NCBI GenBank assembly: GCA_905202595.1
Contig: CAJKSP010000001.1
Span: 1 to 64,000 of the forward strand
Length of the DNA: 64,000 nucleotides
From: an uncultured Sutterella sp.
Lineage (GTDB): Bacteria; Pseudomonadota; Gammaproteobacteria; Burkholderiales; Burkholderiaceae_F
Reading direction: 5' to 3'
Part shown: positions 34,516 through 44,387 of the stretch, in pieces
Layout: each line of letters opens with the position of its first letter
Numbering within the stretch: the first letter of the stretch is position 1
Notes under the pieces: generated by a model
Databases searched by the model: none
Told to the model about the DNA's origin: nothing
Seen by the model: the letters and a program-made list of their open reading frames with translations, nothing else
Translations under genes and position numbers: made by a program

Positions 34516-35931
34516 ATGAAGATTCTCATCATCGGCGCCGGTCGAATCGGCTCTGCAGTTGCTGAAAGCCTTGTCTCTGAAGCCAACGACATTACGGTCA
34601 TCGACCTTTCTCCCAGCAACATCAGTTGGCTGCAGTCTCGATATGACCTCCGAGGTATCGTCGGCGATGCCCTCAGCCCCGCCATGCTAAAGGAAGGAGG
34701 AGCCGACGACACCGACATGCTCATTGCTGTGACGGCTAGTGATGAAACCAATCTAGCCGTCTGTCTACTCGCCGCAAAAATCTTCAACATTCCCACGCGA
34801 ATTGCACGTGTGAGAAATAGCGACCTGCGAAGTTATCCTCGCATACTCAAGGAAAAAGGATTCTGCGCGACAACAGTTATTTGGCCTGAATTGGCTCTTA
34901 CGAACTATCTCGCGATGCTGATCGATATTCCTGAAGCTCTACAGGTGCAGGACTTCGGCGATGGCGCAGCAACTCTGATTGCTGTATCGGCAGAACCCGG
35001 CAGTCCTATGGTCGGCGGTCCCGTATCTGAGCTACAGGCACACATCCCCTATGCGCGCGCCAGAATCATGGCCATCTTCCGAGGTGGACGAAGCCTTGAG
35101 ATCAGCAAACGAACTCTGATCGAAGGCGGTGATGAAGTACTTGTGCTCTGCGACCCTCATCACGCCCGACTCGCTACAACACAATTCCGACGCCGCGCCG
35201 GCTTAGTGCGCAATCTCATCATCGCCGGCAGTCCTGAAATGGCAGCAGGTCTCGTCGATATTCTGCTCGATGGCAAGACGCTTTCCGTCTCTCCTCCGGA
35301 AAACATTCGCATCATCGAATCTGATGCTCAAAAGGCCGAAAAGCTTGCACTGGATCTCAATGGGCGCGCTGTCGTGCTATCAGGTGACTTTGACGACGAA
35401 GACACTCTTCTTGGCGCTGGCGTCGAAAATTGCGATCTCTTCATTTCGCTTTCTGATGATGATGAAAACAACATCCTCTCAGCAATGCTGGCTAAACGAC
35501 TTGGAGCAGAGCGAACTATCGCCCTCGTCAACCGACGCATATATGGCGACTTGATAGAGGGTTCAAAGATCGATGTCACTGTCTCGCAGACGCGTGCCGC
35601 CCTTGATGAACTCGTGCGCTATGTGCGTCGCGGAGATGTCACCGCTTCTTATACGCTACGTCACGGCATCGCCGAAGCGCTTGAAATCGTCGCTCATGGC
35701 ACCAAGAAGACCTCGCGCGTCATCGGACGCCCTGCCGACAAGCTCATGCTACCCGATGGTTGCCGTGTTGCCGCCGTCATTCGTTTACATGAGGGTGCAG
35801 AATCTCAGGTGCTCATGCTTGACGAGGTACAAGAAATTGAACCCGAAGATCACCTGATTTTGTTTATTCCCAACAGACGACTCATTCCTAAAATCGAACG
35901 GCTCTTCGCTGTAGATGTAGGTTTTTTCTGA
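34516..35931 (+). CDS. trkA: Trk potassium uptake regulatory subunit TrkA
   Basis: Cytoplasmic NAD(H)/ATP-binding regulator of the TrkH channel. It is 471 aa with two RCK halves. First: IIGAGRIGSAVAESL nucleotide site, DLSPSNISWLQ, GDALSPAML. Second begins near residue 234: LIIAGSPEMAAGLVDIL, with GDFDDEDTLLGAGVENCDLFISL. RCK-C/TrkA-C domains follow each. It lies between the NtrYX-like pair and trkH, as in related Burkholderiales, and is 13 bases upstream of trkH. Confidence 0.94.
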   Translation: MKILIIGAGRIGSAVAESLVSEANDITVIDLSPSNISWLQSRYDLRGIVGDALSPAMLKEGGADDTDMLIAVTASDETNLAVCLLAAKIFNIPTRIARVRNSDLRSYPRILKEKGFCATTVIWPELALTNYLAMLIDIPEALQVQDFGDGAATLIAVSAEPGSPMVGGPVSELQAHIPYARARIMAIFRGGRSLEISKRTLIEGGDEVLVLCDPHHARLATTQFRRRAGLVRNLIIAGSPEMAAGLVDILLDGKTLSVSPPENIRIIESDAQKAEKLALDLNGRAVVLSGDFDDEDTLLGAGVENCDLFISLSDDDENNILSAMLAKRLGAERTIALVNRRIYGDLIEGSKIDVTVSQTRAALDELVRYVRRGDVTASYTLRHGIAEALEIVAHGTKKTSRVIGRPADKLMLPDGCRVAAVIRLHEGAESQVLMLDEVQEIEPEDHLILFIPNRRLIPKIERLFAVDVGFF

Positions 35932-35944
35932 CGCGCAGATCATT

Positions 35945-37420
35945 ATGCTTCATACGCTGCGCTTCATTCTTTTTCCTGTTCTCCATGTGCTTGGGCCAAC
36001 GCTCATGTGGTTCGGCGCAGCCATGTTTGTGCCTTTGGCTACGAGCTGGACTCAGGCAGATGGGATGTTCGATGCCTTCACCAAAGCCATTGGCGCGGCG
36101 GAGCTGTGCGGCCTTGTGCTCACTCTAGGCTTCCGCCCCTTCCGCCGAGAGCTTTCCGTACATCACGGCTTTCTGCTCGTCACGCTTACTTGGACGCTCG
36201 TCCCAGTTTTTTCGGCCATTCCGCTTTACTTGCATTTACCGGAATATGGCTTCACGAGATGCTACTTCGAGATGATGTCATGCCTCACAACGACAGGCTC
36301 CACCGTCATCGCAGGACTAGATGCATTGCCGCTTTCCCTCAATGGCTGGCGCTGCTTTCTCTCATGGCTTGGCGGGATGGGACTTATCGTGTTGTCTGTC
36401 GCTGTCCTGCCACTGCTGGGCGTCGGAGGCGCACAAATCATCAAAGCCGAGCTCAGTGGTCCTCTTAAGGAAACGAAGCTCACGCCAAGAATTGCAGAAA
36501 CAGCGCGAGCGCTTTACATCATTTATTTTGGAATATCCGTCGTCTGCACGATTGCCTACCACCTAGCCGGCATGCACTGGGAAGATGCTGTCATGCTCAT
36601 GATGACGACTGTCAGCCTCTCTGGCATTGCTCCTCATGACGCTAATTTCGCTTACTTCAATAGCGCCCCCATCCAAACCGTTGCCATCATCTTTATGGTG
36701 ATCTGCGGTTGCAACTTCTCGCTGCACTTTGTCGTTTGGCGCCACCGCAATCCAATTTTCTATCTGCGAGATCCAGAAACACGAGCCTGGCTACTAACGC
36801 TCGTTGCGATGATAGCGGCGATTACACTGGCACTGCTCCACCTTGGCGTCTACAAAAATCCGTCGGCTGCCTTTCTAGATGTTGCATTTGCTGTCGTCGC
36901 ATCCGCTTCAACCACTGGATATACCACCGTCGATTATTCTCTCTGGCCTTACGGCATTCCATTCCTTCTGCTCTTTTCAGCAGCCTTTGCTTCCTGTGCC
37001 GGATCCACTGGCGGCGGCATCAAAATGATCCGACTCATCATCCTTGTGAAGCAGACCCTGCGTGAATTCCGCCACCTGCTTTATCCCAACGCCGTACTTC
37101 CCATCACCGTCGGTCGTCAACCCGTAAACAACGAGCTCGCCTCAGCTGTTATGGCTTATGCCATCCTTTGGATGTTTTCTAGCTTTGCTGGGACATTTGT
37201 GATGATTGCTACCGGCATGCCTCCGCTCGAAGGCTTTTCCGCCACCATTGCGAGCATCACCAATTTGGGTCCTGGTCTCGGCGCCGTCGGCCCAGTAGGC
37301 ACCTATGCCAATCTCAGCGACTTACAACTTTCCATTCTTTCATTTTTCATGCTGATAGGACGCCTGGAGCTTTTCACTGTCTTCATTTTGTTTACTCGAT
37401 CCTTCTGGAAGACTTGGTAG
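35945..37420 (+). CDS. trkH: Trk potassium channel subunit TrkH
   Basis: A 491-aa integral membrane K+ transporter of the TrkH/KtrB superfamily with four P-loop selectivity-filter repeats. Visible filter regions include CLTTTGSTVIAGLD, TTVSLSGIAPHD, SASTTGYTTVDY and ASITNLGPGLGAVGP. A Gly-rich SCAGSTGGGIKMIRLI follows the third filter, as in TrkH. It works with TrkA. Confidence 0.94.
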   Translation: MLHTLRFILFPVLHVLGPTLMWFGAAMFVPLATSWTQADGMFDAFTKAIGAAELCGLVLTLGFRPFRRELSVHHGFLLVTLTWTLVPVFSAIPLYLHLPEYGFTRCYFEMMSCLTTTGSTVIAGLDALPLSLNGWRCFLSWLGGMGLIVLSVAVLPLLGVGGAQIIKAELSGPLKETKLTPRIAETARALYIIYFGISVVCTIAYHLAGMHWEDAVMLMMTTVSLSGIAPHDANFAYFNSAPIQTVAIIFMVICGCNFSLHFVVWRHRNPIFYLRDPETRAWLLTLVAMIAAITLALLHLGVYKNPSAAFLDVAFAVVASASTTGYTTVDYSLWPYGIPFLLLFSAAFASCAGSTGGGIKMIRLIILVKQTLREFRHLLYPNAVLPITVGRQPVNNELASAVMAYAILWMFSSFAGTFVMIATGMPPLEGFSATIASITNLGPGLGAVGPVGTYANLSDLQLSILSFFMLIGRLELFTVFILFTRSFWKTW

Positions 37421-37535
37421 CACAAGCAAGCCGTAGGCATGCAGTCTGCATCAGAACACATCGCGTGCAGCGCGAAAACGCCACTACAAAATTCGACATA
37501 GCATCTGCCGACCTCGCTCTGAACCGGCTAGCTTG

Positions 37536-37919
37536 CTATAGCGGCTCCCACATAATGCCTTTCCCGTGCTTGATTGCACGCCGCATCATGTCCTCTAACG
37601 GAACAACTCGTTGATAGAGATTGACGCGAGCCTCTTCTGCAGCTTTAGCTTCCAGCAACGCTTTCTCTTTCTCGCGTTCCTCCTCGTTATAGCTACAACC
37701 TCGGAGTGCCTTGTCAATCAAATCTCGCCGCTGGGCTGCTTCCTGCTTGTCATGCGCCTTCGCCGTTTCCAATTTCTCCAGAAGATCTGGCAGGAACTCC
37801 GGCGCCCAAGCGCCGCGCTCAACAAAACGCTCGCCGAGAATTTTAAAAATATCCTTCGCCGTCTCTTCGAACATCAGGAAAGGCCCCGTAGAGAGGCAGC
37901 GAAATTGAATGAGAGGCAT
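37536..37919 (-). CDS. DUF1840-like small protein
   Basis: A 127-aa cytoplasmic protein matching the DUF1840 pattern of betaproteobacteria. The N-terminal beta strand (LIQFRCLSTGPFLMFEETAKDIFKILGE) and the C-terminal VNLYQRVVPLEDMMRRAIKHGKGIMWEP are the conserved parts. A Lys/Glu-rich variable helix (about residues 70-95) lies between them. Function is unknown. It is convergent with trkH and divergent from the PTS genes. Confidence 0.7.
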   Translation of the reverse strand: MPLIQFRCLSTGPFLMFEETAKDIFKILGERFVERGAWAPEFLPDLLEKLETAKAHDKQEAAQRRDLIDKALRGCSYNEEEREKEKALLEAKAAEEARVNLYQRVVPLEDMMRRAIKHGKGIMWEPL

Positions 37920-38042
37920 TTCTTTTGGTCCTCCTATGAAAGCGATGATTTTCTAGCCGTTAAAAACAACAAATTCGCAGCGACATCAGACAGCACCTTC
38001 CTGAATGCTAAACTGCAAACACTCTTTTCTGGAGATTTTTCC

Positions 38043-38453
38043 GTGTCGATCGGCATCTGCATCATCGCTCACGAACCGCTTGCATCCGCACTAAAAAGTT
38101 GCGCAAAGCATATTTACAGCACAGCTGGCGACGCAGCCTGCGAACGCATTGCATGCTATGACGTGCCTGCCAATCTTGACGTCAAAGATGGCATCGCACA
38201 AGCCGAAAGACTAATCGAAGGCTTGAATGAGTGCCGCGGCATTCTGATCTTCACGGATCTCCTTGGCGCGACGCCATCCAACATTGCTATGTCCTTCCTT
38301 GATGATCCCAGGGTCCGAATCATCTCCGGCGTGAATTTACCAGCTATCGTGGCGGCGCTCTCTGCTCCACCCGATGCATCGGTCAATCAGATCTTGGCCA
38401 TTGCTGAAGGCGCTGCACACGCCGGCATCTCTTCTTCGATCGGCCGCGAATAG
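38043..38453 (+). CDS. PTS IIA component, mannose type (ManX/IIA-Man family)
   Basis: A 136-aa single-domain phosphocarrier. His10 (GICIIAHEPLASAL) is the phosphorylation site, and ILIFTDLLGATPSNIA is the family signature. The start is GTG at 38043 with GGAG 8 bases upstream; longer in-frame extensions run through the promoter region and the opposing DUF1840 gene. It is followed after 17 bases by HPr and then EI. No membrane IIC/IID gene is nearby, so this looks like the regulatory PTS found in Burkholderiales. Confidence 0.88.
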   Translation: MSIGICIIAHEPLASALKSCAKHIYSTAGDAACERIACYDVPANLDVKDGIAQAERLIEGLNECRGILIFTDLLGATPSNIAMSFLDDPRVRIISGVNLPAIVAALSAPPDASVNQILAIAEGAAHAGISSSIGRE

Positions 38454-38470
38454 CGCGCACCACAGCAAAA

Positions 38471-38740
38471 ATGCTTGAAAAGCACGTCGTCATCCGCAAT
38501 AAGCTCGGCCTGCATGCCCGGCCGTCTGCACTGCTTGCAAAAACCGCCAATCTCTTCCGCTCCTCCATCATGCTCACAAACGGCAAGCGCACGGTAGATG
38601 CCAAGTCCATCCTTGGCCTCATGACTATGGCGCTACCGTGCGGCACCGAACTCATTATCGAAACTGACGGCCCTGATGAAATCGCAGCAGCTGAACGCAT
38701 TGCCGAACTCTTTGAGAACCGTTTCGGCGAGGCTGAATAG
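38471..38740 (+). CDS. ptsH: Phosphocarrier protein HPr
   Basis: An 89-aa HPr. His15 in NKLGLHARPSA receives phosphate from EI. Ser46 in VDAKSILGLM is the regulatory site position used by HPr kinase in bacteria that have that kinase. It lies between IIA and ptsI in one operon. Confidence 0.95.
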   Translation: MLEKHVVIRNKLGLHARPSALLAKTANLFRSSIMLTNGKRTVDAKSILGLMTMALPCGTELIIETDGPDEIAAAERIAELFENRFGEAE

Positions 38741-38788
38741 CAACCTCATCCCTCATCGCAGAACAGCTGACCCTGCAAGGAGCGACTC

Positions 38789-40732
38789 ATGGCAGACAAC
38801 GGAGAGAATCGCGTAGCGGATGCTGTCAAAGCGACCAACGAAGCGCAGGCTACGCCGCCCGAATCAGCAGACACGAAGCGTCTCAAAGGACTGCCCGTTT
38901 TCCCGGGCATGGCTTGCGGCACGGCGCTTTTCTTCTCGTCAAGCGATCTTGAAATTCCTCAATTTCCCATTGAAGCACCAAGCGTAAGAGGCGAAATCCA
39001 ACGCCTGCGCATGGCCGCACAGACAGTCGGCAAAGAACTGGCTGAACTCTCCGACGAACTAGAGGATGAAACATTAGGCGAAGCAGCGGCATTTCTAGAC
39101 GTGCATCGGATGATTATTTCAGATCCGACACTCATTTCAGAAACCGCAACCATTATTCGAGAGAGCCTTGTTAATGCAGAATGGGCACTGTCGCTACGCC
39201 TAGAAAACATCCGCCGAGAGTTTGATCAGATAGAAGACGACTACCTGCGGGAGCGAGTCGACGACATCGCTTGGGTATTCCAGAGAATTCAACGCGTGCT
39301 GGCCGGCCGGCGCTCAGCTAAAAGTTTGCTGTCCGCCGATGCTGTTGACGATCAGGTCGTACTCGTCGCCGAAAGCCTTGATCCAGCAGACATGCTGCAG
39401 CTCCGGGAACGTGACGATCTCGACATCGTCGGCATTGTCATGGCCGATGGCAGCGTCACCAGCCATGCCGCCATTTTGGCGCATAGCTTCGAAATTCCTA
39501 CGCTCGTTGGCGTCCAGGATCTGCTTGAGCGCATTCATACGGGCGACGAAATTCTCGTTGACGCAGATCATGGCCAAATTCAGCTACTGCCAGATGCCGA
39601 CGAGAAGAAAGTCGCCCGACAGCGCATGCGGGAAAACCGCGCTCGTCGTCGTGAGCTTGTCAAGCTCAAAGCGGCGCGCGCTATCACGCTTGACAGTGAA
39701 TCTGTGCGGCTCCTTGCCAACATCGCCTTGCCAGATGACATAGCCGACGCCAAAAGAGCCGGCGCAGACGGTATTGGTCTTTTCCGCACAGAATTTCTCT
39801 TTCTCAATAGGCCGGATCTGCCGAGTGAAGAAGAGCAAGCTGCCGCTTATCGGAAAGTCGTTCGCGGCATGAAAGAACGCCCCGTCACCATCCGCACTGC
39901 CGACTTAGGCGGCGACAAGCTTCTCTCCAAAGAATCGATGGCGCTCCTCACGGCAGACCTGTCCGAAGAGGCTAATCCCGCGCTCGGCCTGCGAGCGCTG
40001 CGCTTTTCCTTTGCCTTTCCGCAACTTTTTCGCACGCAGCTGCGTGCCATCCTGCGAGCTGGAGCAGGAGGCGCTGTACGCATCCTTCTCCCAATGATCA
40101 CGTCAACAGCTGATGTTCTACACGCCAAGGCATGCATTGAAAAAACGCGCACAGAATTAGATGCACAGGGCATCCGCTATGCTGATGACATCAAAATTGG
40201 AGGCATGATCGAAACGCCGGCAGCCGTTGCGATGCTTCCAGAACTTATCCCAACGCTTGACTTCTTTTCTCTTGGGACTAACGATCTCGTACAGTACACT
40301 CTTGCCGTAGACCGCACGAATCCTGCCGTCTCCTCGTACTACGAAGAGCTTCATCCGGCAGTACTTCGCTTCATTGCCATGTCGATCCGACGCATTCTGG
40401 CCGCTGGCAAAGAAATTTCCGTCTGCGGCGAAATGGCTGGCCGTTCAGACCTGACGCCGTTCTTCATTGGTCTCGGCTGTCGAACGCTTTCCATGGATGC
40501 TTCACACATTCCCTCTGTCAAAGAGCGCATCCTTGCAACAAGCGCAAAAGAAGCTCATAGCTTTGCAACCAGCCTCCTGCGCCGCAAAACAGCTACAAGC
40601 GTCCGCCATGCCGTCAAGCAGGCAGATGAAATTCTCCAGGCCTCTATTCGGGAAGCTCGCGCACAGCAAACCCTCCTTGCACAACAGCCAAATGCCGATG
40701 CGCAAAAAGACCTACTGACTTCTCAGAATTGA
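38789..40732 (+). CDS. ptsI: PTS enzyme I, PEP-protein phosphotransferase
   Basis: Autophosphorylates from phosphoenolpyruvate and passes phosphate to HPr. It is 647 aa, about 70 longer than E. coli EI, owing to an acidic, low-complexity N-terminal extension of roughly 35 residues before GLPVFPGMACG. The phospho-His is His226 (SVTSHAAILAHSFEIPTLVG). The PEP-binding barrel has FRTEFLFLNR, GTNDLVQYTLAVDRTN and active-site Cys in ISVCGEMAG. Start ATG with AAGGAG about 7 bases upstream. Confidence 0.94.
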   Translation: MADNGENRVADAVKATNEAQATPPESADTKRLKGLPVFPGMACGTALFFSSSDLEIPQFPIEAPSVRGEIQRLRMAAQTVGKELAELSDELEDETLGEAAAFLDVHRMIISDPTLISETATIIRESLVNAEWALSLRLENIRREFDQIEDDYLRERVDDIAWVFQRIQRVLAGRRSAKSLLSADAVDDQVVLVAESLDPADMLQLRERDDLDIVGIVMADGSVTSHAAILAHSFEIPTLVGVQDLLERIHTGDEILVDADHGQIQLLPDADEKKVARQRMRENRARRRELVKLKAARAITLDSESVRLLANIALPDDIADAKRAGADGIGLFRTEFLFLNRPDLPSEEEQAAAYRKVVRGMKERPVTIRTADLGGDKLLSKESMALLTADLSEEANPALGLRALRFSFAFPQLFRTQLRAILRAGAGGAVRILLPMITSTADVLHAKACIEKTRTELDAQGIRYADDIKIGGMIETPAAVAMLPELIPTLDFFSLGTNDLVQYTLAVDRTNPAVSSYYEELHPAVLRFIAMSIRRILAAGKEISVCGEMAGRSDLTPFFIGLGCRTLSMDASHIPSVKERILATSAKEAHSFATSLLRRKTATSVRHAVKQADEILQASIREARAQQTLLAQQPNADAQKDLLTSQN

Positions 40733-40766
40733 CAGGCATTCAACCAACTTCTTCCTTCAGAATTTC

Positions 40767-41468
40767 ATGGCACATCTCAGAAACAGCTCTCCCTATGACC
40801 TCCCGCTCAGCCCTAACGAATTCGTCGAGCTCAGCGAACTCCTTGCAGCCATTCCAGAGCCCTTTGAACCCATGGAGGCTGATCGCTTAGACGGCTATCT
40901 AGCTGCGCTAGCACTGCTTCCTCAAGGCGTACCACCCAGCCGCTGGATGCCCTACGTCTTCGACGGCGACGCACGACCGGATGCCGGATTGTCCGATCCG
41001 ACTTCACAACGCCGGCTTGAAGATCTCGTCTTCCGCCGCAGCCGAAGCATTGAAGCAGACCTCGCTGCATGCCGCCCGCTCGATCCCATCATCTTTGAAG
41101 GTGATGAACCTCTATCTCGCGGTAGTCTTGCCCCGGTTGCCCCTTTTGCCGCCGGCTTTCTGGAAGCCATGAATCTTTTCCCCGGCTTGAAAGACTCCGG
41201 AGATCCGCTGATTGAGAGCGCACTCATCGGCATTCTGCGCTATCTGCCGCCCCCCCTTCTCGGCGACATGGACGAAATCGTAGAGGAGCTCGAGGAAGAA
41301 ACACCCGTCGATGATGTTGACGAAGCGCTAGAAGACATCGCCGAAAGCTGTGCAGAAATTGCAGCCGCCACACGAGGCTTCAGTCCGAAATCGCAGAATC
41401 GTCAGGAATCAGAAAATCCACGGCATCGTAAAGGCGAACTCAAGCGGCGGCGTCCGCCTGCCGGCTAG
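40767..41468 (+). CDS. UPF0149 / YecA-family protein
   Basis: A 233-aa protein with the UPF0149 fold pattern (MEADRLDGYLAALALLPQGVPPSRWMP, FAAGFLEAMNLFP). The middle C-terminal part is very acidic (EIVEELEEETPVDDVDEALEDI) and the final 30 residues are basic. The SEC-C zinc motif of many YecA proteins is absent. The role is unknown. It lies 34 bases after ptsI and is convergent with the AmpG-like gene. Confidence 0.75.
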   Translation: MAHLRNSSPYDLPLSPNEFVELSELLAAIPEPFEPMEADRLDGYLAALALLPQGVPPSRWMPYVFDGDARPDAGLSDPTSQRRLEDLVFRRSRSIEADLAACRPLDPIIFEGDEPLSRGSLAPVAPFAAGFLEAMNLFPGLKDSGDPLIESALIGILRYLPPPLLGDMDEIVEELEEETPVDDVDEALEDIAESCAEIAAATRGFSPKSQNRQESENPRHRKGELKRRRPPAG

Positions 41469-41474
41469 GAATAT

Positions 41475-42815
41475 TTAAGCCGAATGCTGCACTTCCCCGA
41501 CATAGCGCCTGACGAGCCAGACGAGTAGGAATACCGGCACGCCGGCAGCGGCCGTTAAAACGAAAAAGCCCGAGAAACCGACAGCTTCAACGAGGAGCCC
41601 AGAAAAGCCGGCGAAAAATTTCGGAAGCAGCAACATGAGAGAGCTGAAGAGCGCATACTGCGTCGCCGAATAGCCGCGAGAGGTCAACCCGGACATATAA
41701 GCAAGAAAAGCTGCACTAGAGAGACCGGCAGCCAAATTGTCTGCTGATACAGCCGCCATCAGAAACATCACATCGGGACCGATCTCTGCCAGTACAGAAA
41801 AGAGCAGATTGGTCGCGCTTGAAAGTACGGCACCCGCCATCAAAGTTCTCAGAACGCCAAATTTCATCACGGCAACACCGCCGAGGAAGGCCCCAGCCAG
41901 CGTCATGAGAACCCCAAAAACTTTAGAGACTGCTGCGACTTGCGCTTTAGAAAAGCCTACTTCCTGGTAAAACGGGTTGGCCATAACGCCCATAACGACG
42001 TCAGAGATTCGATATGTGGCTATCAGAAGCAGAACAAGCAGAGCACTTCGCCCATAGCGACGGAAGAAATCAGCAACAGGAGCTATCAAACTTGCTGCTA
42101 AGCGGGTCCAAAAGGTCTGCTTCAGCGCATCTGGCTGCAACGCTGTCCGCACAGTCGAATTTTTAGCCTCGGGCGCCAAAAGCGTCGACAGAAGGCCTAC
42201 TGCAACCGAAGCAGCCATGACGAGATAACTCATCTGCCAGGCGCTCTGCAGATACCCTGCCTCATCATGTGCAGCCCATGCCGCAAGAGCCAAAGCTCCT
42301 GCGCCTGCCCAAATCATTCCCAACCTATAGCCAGTCTGGTACATGGCCGCCAATGCAGCCTGCCGCTCTTCACTAACAGACTCAATACGATAGGCATCGA
42401 GTGCAATGTCTTGCGTTGCACTAGCAAACGCCGTCAATACCGCAAAAAAAGCCGTTCTCTCCAAATGCTGTGCAGGATCGCTGAAAGCCATGCCGGCGAT
42501 GCCGCAGACAAGGAGGCATTGCGCAGCTAGCAGCCATGCTCGCCGTCGCCCCAGCACTCTTGTAAGCCACGGAATAGGCATGCGATCGACTAACGGCGCC
42601 CAAGTCCACTTGAAACCGTAGATCAACCCTATCCAAGACAGAAAACCAATGGTACGAAGCTCAACGCCTGCTTCCTTCAGCCAAAAGCCAAGCGTACCGA
42701 GCACAAGCAGTAGCGGCAGTCCGGCGCCGAAGCCAAAAAAAAGCATCCGCAGAGAAGCCGGCTCAAGATAGACGCGCCAGACGCTGCATCTGACTTCGGC
42801 ATTCTTTGCCATCAT
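41475..42815 (-). CDS. ampG: AmpG-like muropeptide permease (MFS)
   Basis: A 446-aa inner-membrane transporter with about 12 hydrophobic segments. N-terminal motifs FGFGAGLPLLLVLGTLGFWLKEAGVELRTIGFLSWIGLIYGFKWTWAPLVDR and LGRRRAWLLAAQ are characteristic of AmpG, which imports GlcNAc-anhydroMurNAc peptides for cell-wall recycling. The start overlaps the end of rsuA by 4 bases. Confidence 0.88.
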   Translation of the reverse strand: MMAKNAEVRCSVWRVYLEPASLRMLFFGFGAGLPLLLVLGTLGFWLKEAGVELRTIGFLSWIGLIYGFKWTWAPLVDRMPIPWLTRVLGRRRAWLLAAQCLLVCGIAGMAFSDPAQHLERTAFFAVLTAFASATQDIALDAYRIESVSEERQAALAAMYQTGYRLGMIWAGAGALALAAWAAHDEAGYLQSAWQMSYLVMAASVAVGLLSTLLAPEAKNSTVRTALQPDALKQTFWTRLAASLIAPVADFFRRYGRSALLVLLLIATYRISDVVMGVMANPFYQEVGFSKAQVAAVSKVFGVLMTLAGAFLGGVAVMKFGVLRTLMAGAVLSSATNLLFSVLAEIGPDVMFLMAAVSADNLAAGLSSAAFLAYMSGLTSRGYSATQYALFSSLMLLLPKFFAGFSGLLVEAVGFSGFFVLTAAAGVPVFLLVWLVRRYVGEVQHSA

Positions 42816-43522
42816 GCAGTCCTCGCTCCGCCAAGCACCGCTTCAGGGCCAGACAGCCAACACCAACAGCCTGGAGCCAAATCTGCCGGCAACACATAAG
42901 CGCCAAACTCCGATCGATGCAACGCCGTCACACGGTTGCTGCAAGCTGCAACCATGCGCTTCACTTGATGGTACTTGCCTTGCGTAAGAGTCAAACGCAA
43001 ATGCGTCGGACTGACTGCCTGCGCCGCCTGCGCTGCCACGGGCTTCGGATCATCATCAAGCACCACGCCAGCAAGAAGTTGCTGACAGAAGTTCGCCGAC
43101 ATGGGATGCTTGAGCGTCACGTCATAAACCTTGGTGACATGACGCTTCGGGTGGATAAGACGATGCTGCAGCGCACCATCGTCCGTCAGAATTAGCAGTC
43201 CTGTTGTATCCACGTCCAGCCGGCCGACAGGTTGCACACCGCGGCGCCTTAGCTGCCCCGGCAACAGATTCATGACCGACGGATATGCTGAAGGCTTCAT
43301 CGAACATTCATAGCCAGCAGGTTTATTGAGAGCAATGATGGCCTTCTCGCAATACGGCCAGTTTTCGCCACGATACCGAAAGATCAAGCCGGCAACATCA
43401 ATGTCTTCATCGGGATTGTCGTGAACAACGCCGTCGATAGATATGGCTCCCGCTTCAACGATGTTCCGACAATCAAAGCGCGTACCAAATCCCTGGCTGA
43501 AAAGCATGTCAGAAAGATTCAT
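42812..43522 (-). CDS. rsuA: 16S rRNA pseudouridine-516 synthase, RsuA type
   Basis: A 236-aa pseudouridine synthase. An S4-like N-terminal segment (SQGFGTRFDCRNIVEAGAISIDG) is followed by the catalytic domain with the Asp in GRLDVDTTGLLILTDDG and GKYHQVKRMVAACSNRVTALHR. Length and layout favour RsuA over RluB/E/F. The stop codon overlaps the AmpG-like start, so the two are translationally coupled. Confidence 0.88.
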   Translation of the reverse strand: MNLSDMLFSQGFGTRFDCRNIVEAGAISIDGVVHDNPDEDIDVAGLIFRYRGENWPYCEKAIIALNKPAGYECSMKPSAYPSVMNLLPGQLRRRGVQPVGRLDVDTTGLLILTDDGALQHRLIHPKRHVTKVYDVTLKHPMSANFCQQLLAGVVLDDDPKPVAAQAAQAVSPTHLRLTLTQGKYHQVKRMVAACSNRVTALHRSEFGAYVLPADLAPGCWCWLSGPEAVLGGARTA

Positions 43523-43607
43523 TCAGTACCGACGCAAGGCACCTTCTGCAAGTCTGCAAACGGCAGATGCGCCGCCTCCTCTAAGTGAACAGTGGAACGC
43601 TCGCTAC

Positions 43608-44387
43608 TTAAAGCGAAAGACAATAGTCGATCCAAAGCGGAGCATGGTCTGACCATTTAGGCTGCGGCTTGATATCTGCCGCAACGGCCAGTTTGGCTAC
43701 GCCAGAAGTTGCCACCTCATAATCTATGCGCCAACCTACATTTTTTGCTCTGGCCTGACCTCTCTGACTCCACCAGGTGTAGCGCTCCGGACGGGGATCG
43801 AGCTGACGGAAAACATCAACAAAACCTTGCTTCTCAAAAAGATCCGTCATCCACTGCCGCTCCTCCGGCAGGAAGCCACTGTGCTTGAGATTGCCACGCC
43901 AATTTTTGATGTCAATTTCCTTATGCGCGATATTGAAATCCCCGCAAAGCACAATTTCTTTGCCGGTCGCTTTGATCGCATTCAGATGCTCCAAAAAACG
44001 ATCAAGGAAACGATATTTAGCCTGCTGCCGCTCATCGCCTGATGTACCGGACGGGAAATAAGCGGAAATAACGACTATCTTTCCAAAGTCCGCCTCAACA
44101 CATCGTCCTTCAGCATCGAACTCCCGATCTCCGAAGCCTAAGGAGACTGATTGAGGAGCTATGCGACTCCAAAAGCCGCAGCCTGAGTAGCCCCGCTTCG
44201 TCTGTGCACAATGGAAGTGCGCCTCGTAGCCCGGAAGTGCACGTAGCTCTGGCGGAATGTCGCTGAATTGCGCCTTGAGCTCCTGCATGCAAAGAATGTC
44301 TACATTCATTGTGCCGAACCAGTCGAAAAAACCTTTATCAGCAGCAGAACGGATGCCGTTGGCATTGAAGGTCATGATGCGAAGCAT
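43608..44387 (-). CDS. xth: Exodeoxyribonuclease III
   Basis: Mg-dependent AP endonuclease and 3'-exonuclease for base-excision repair. The 259-aa protein shows MTFNANGIRSA, CMQELKAQFSD (catalytic Glu), GDFNIAHKEIDIKN and WWSQRGQARAKNVGWRIDY, ending SDHAPLWIDY (catalytic Asp-His). ATG at 44387 (MLRIMTFNANG) has GAGG about 9 bases upstream; a start five codons earlier is possible. It is divergent from pyrE, the conserved Burkholderiales arrangement. Confidence 0.94.
   Translation of the reverse strand: MLRIMTFNANGIRSAADKGFFDWFGTMNVDILCMQELKAQFSDIPPELRALPGYEAHFHCAQTKRGYSGCGFWSRIAPQSVSLGFGDREFDAEGRCVEADFGKIVVISAYFPSGTSGDERQQAKYRFLDRFLEHLNAIKATGKEIVLCGDFNIAHKEIDIKNWRGNLKHSGFLPEERQWMTDLFEKQGFVDVFRQLDPRPERYTWWSQRGQARAKNVGWRIDYEVATSGVAKLAVAADIKPQPKWSDHAPLWIDYCLSL

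Noticed and set aside
37611..38042. N-terminal extension of the PTS IIA reading frame
   Set aside because: It would run through the promoter region and the opposing DUF1840 gene; the GTG at 38043 has a good ribosome-binding site and gives the normal IIA start.
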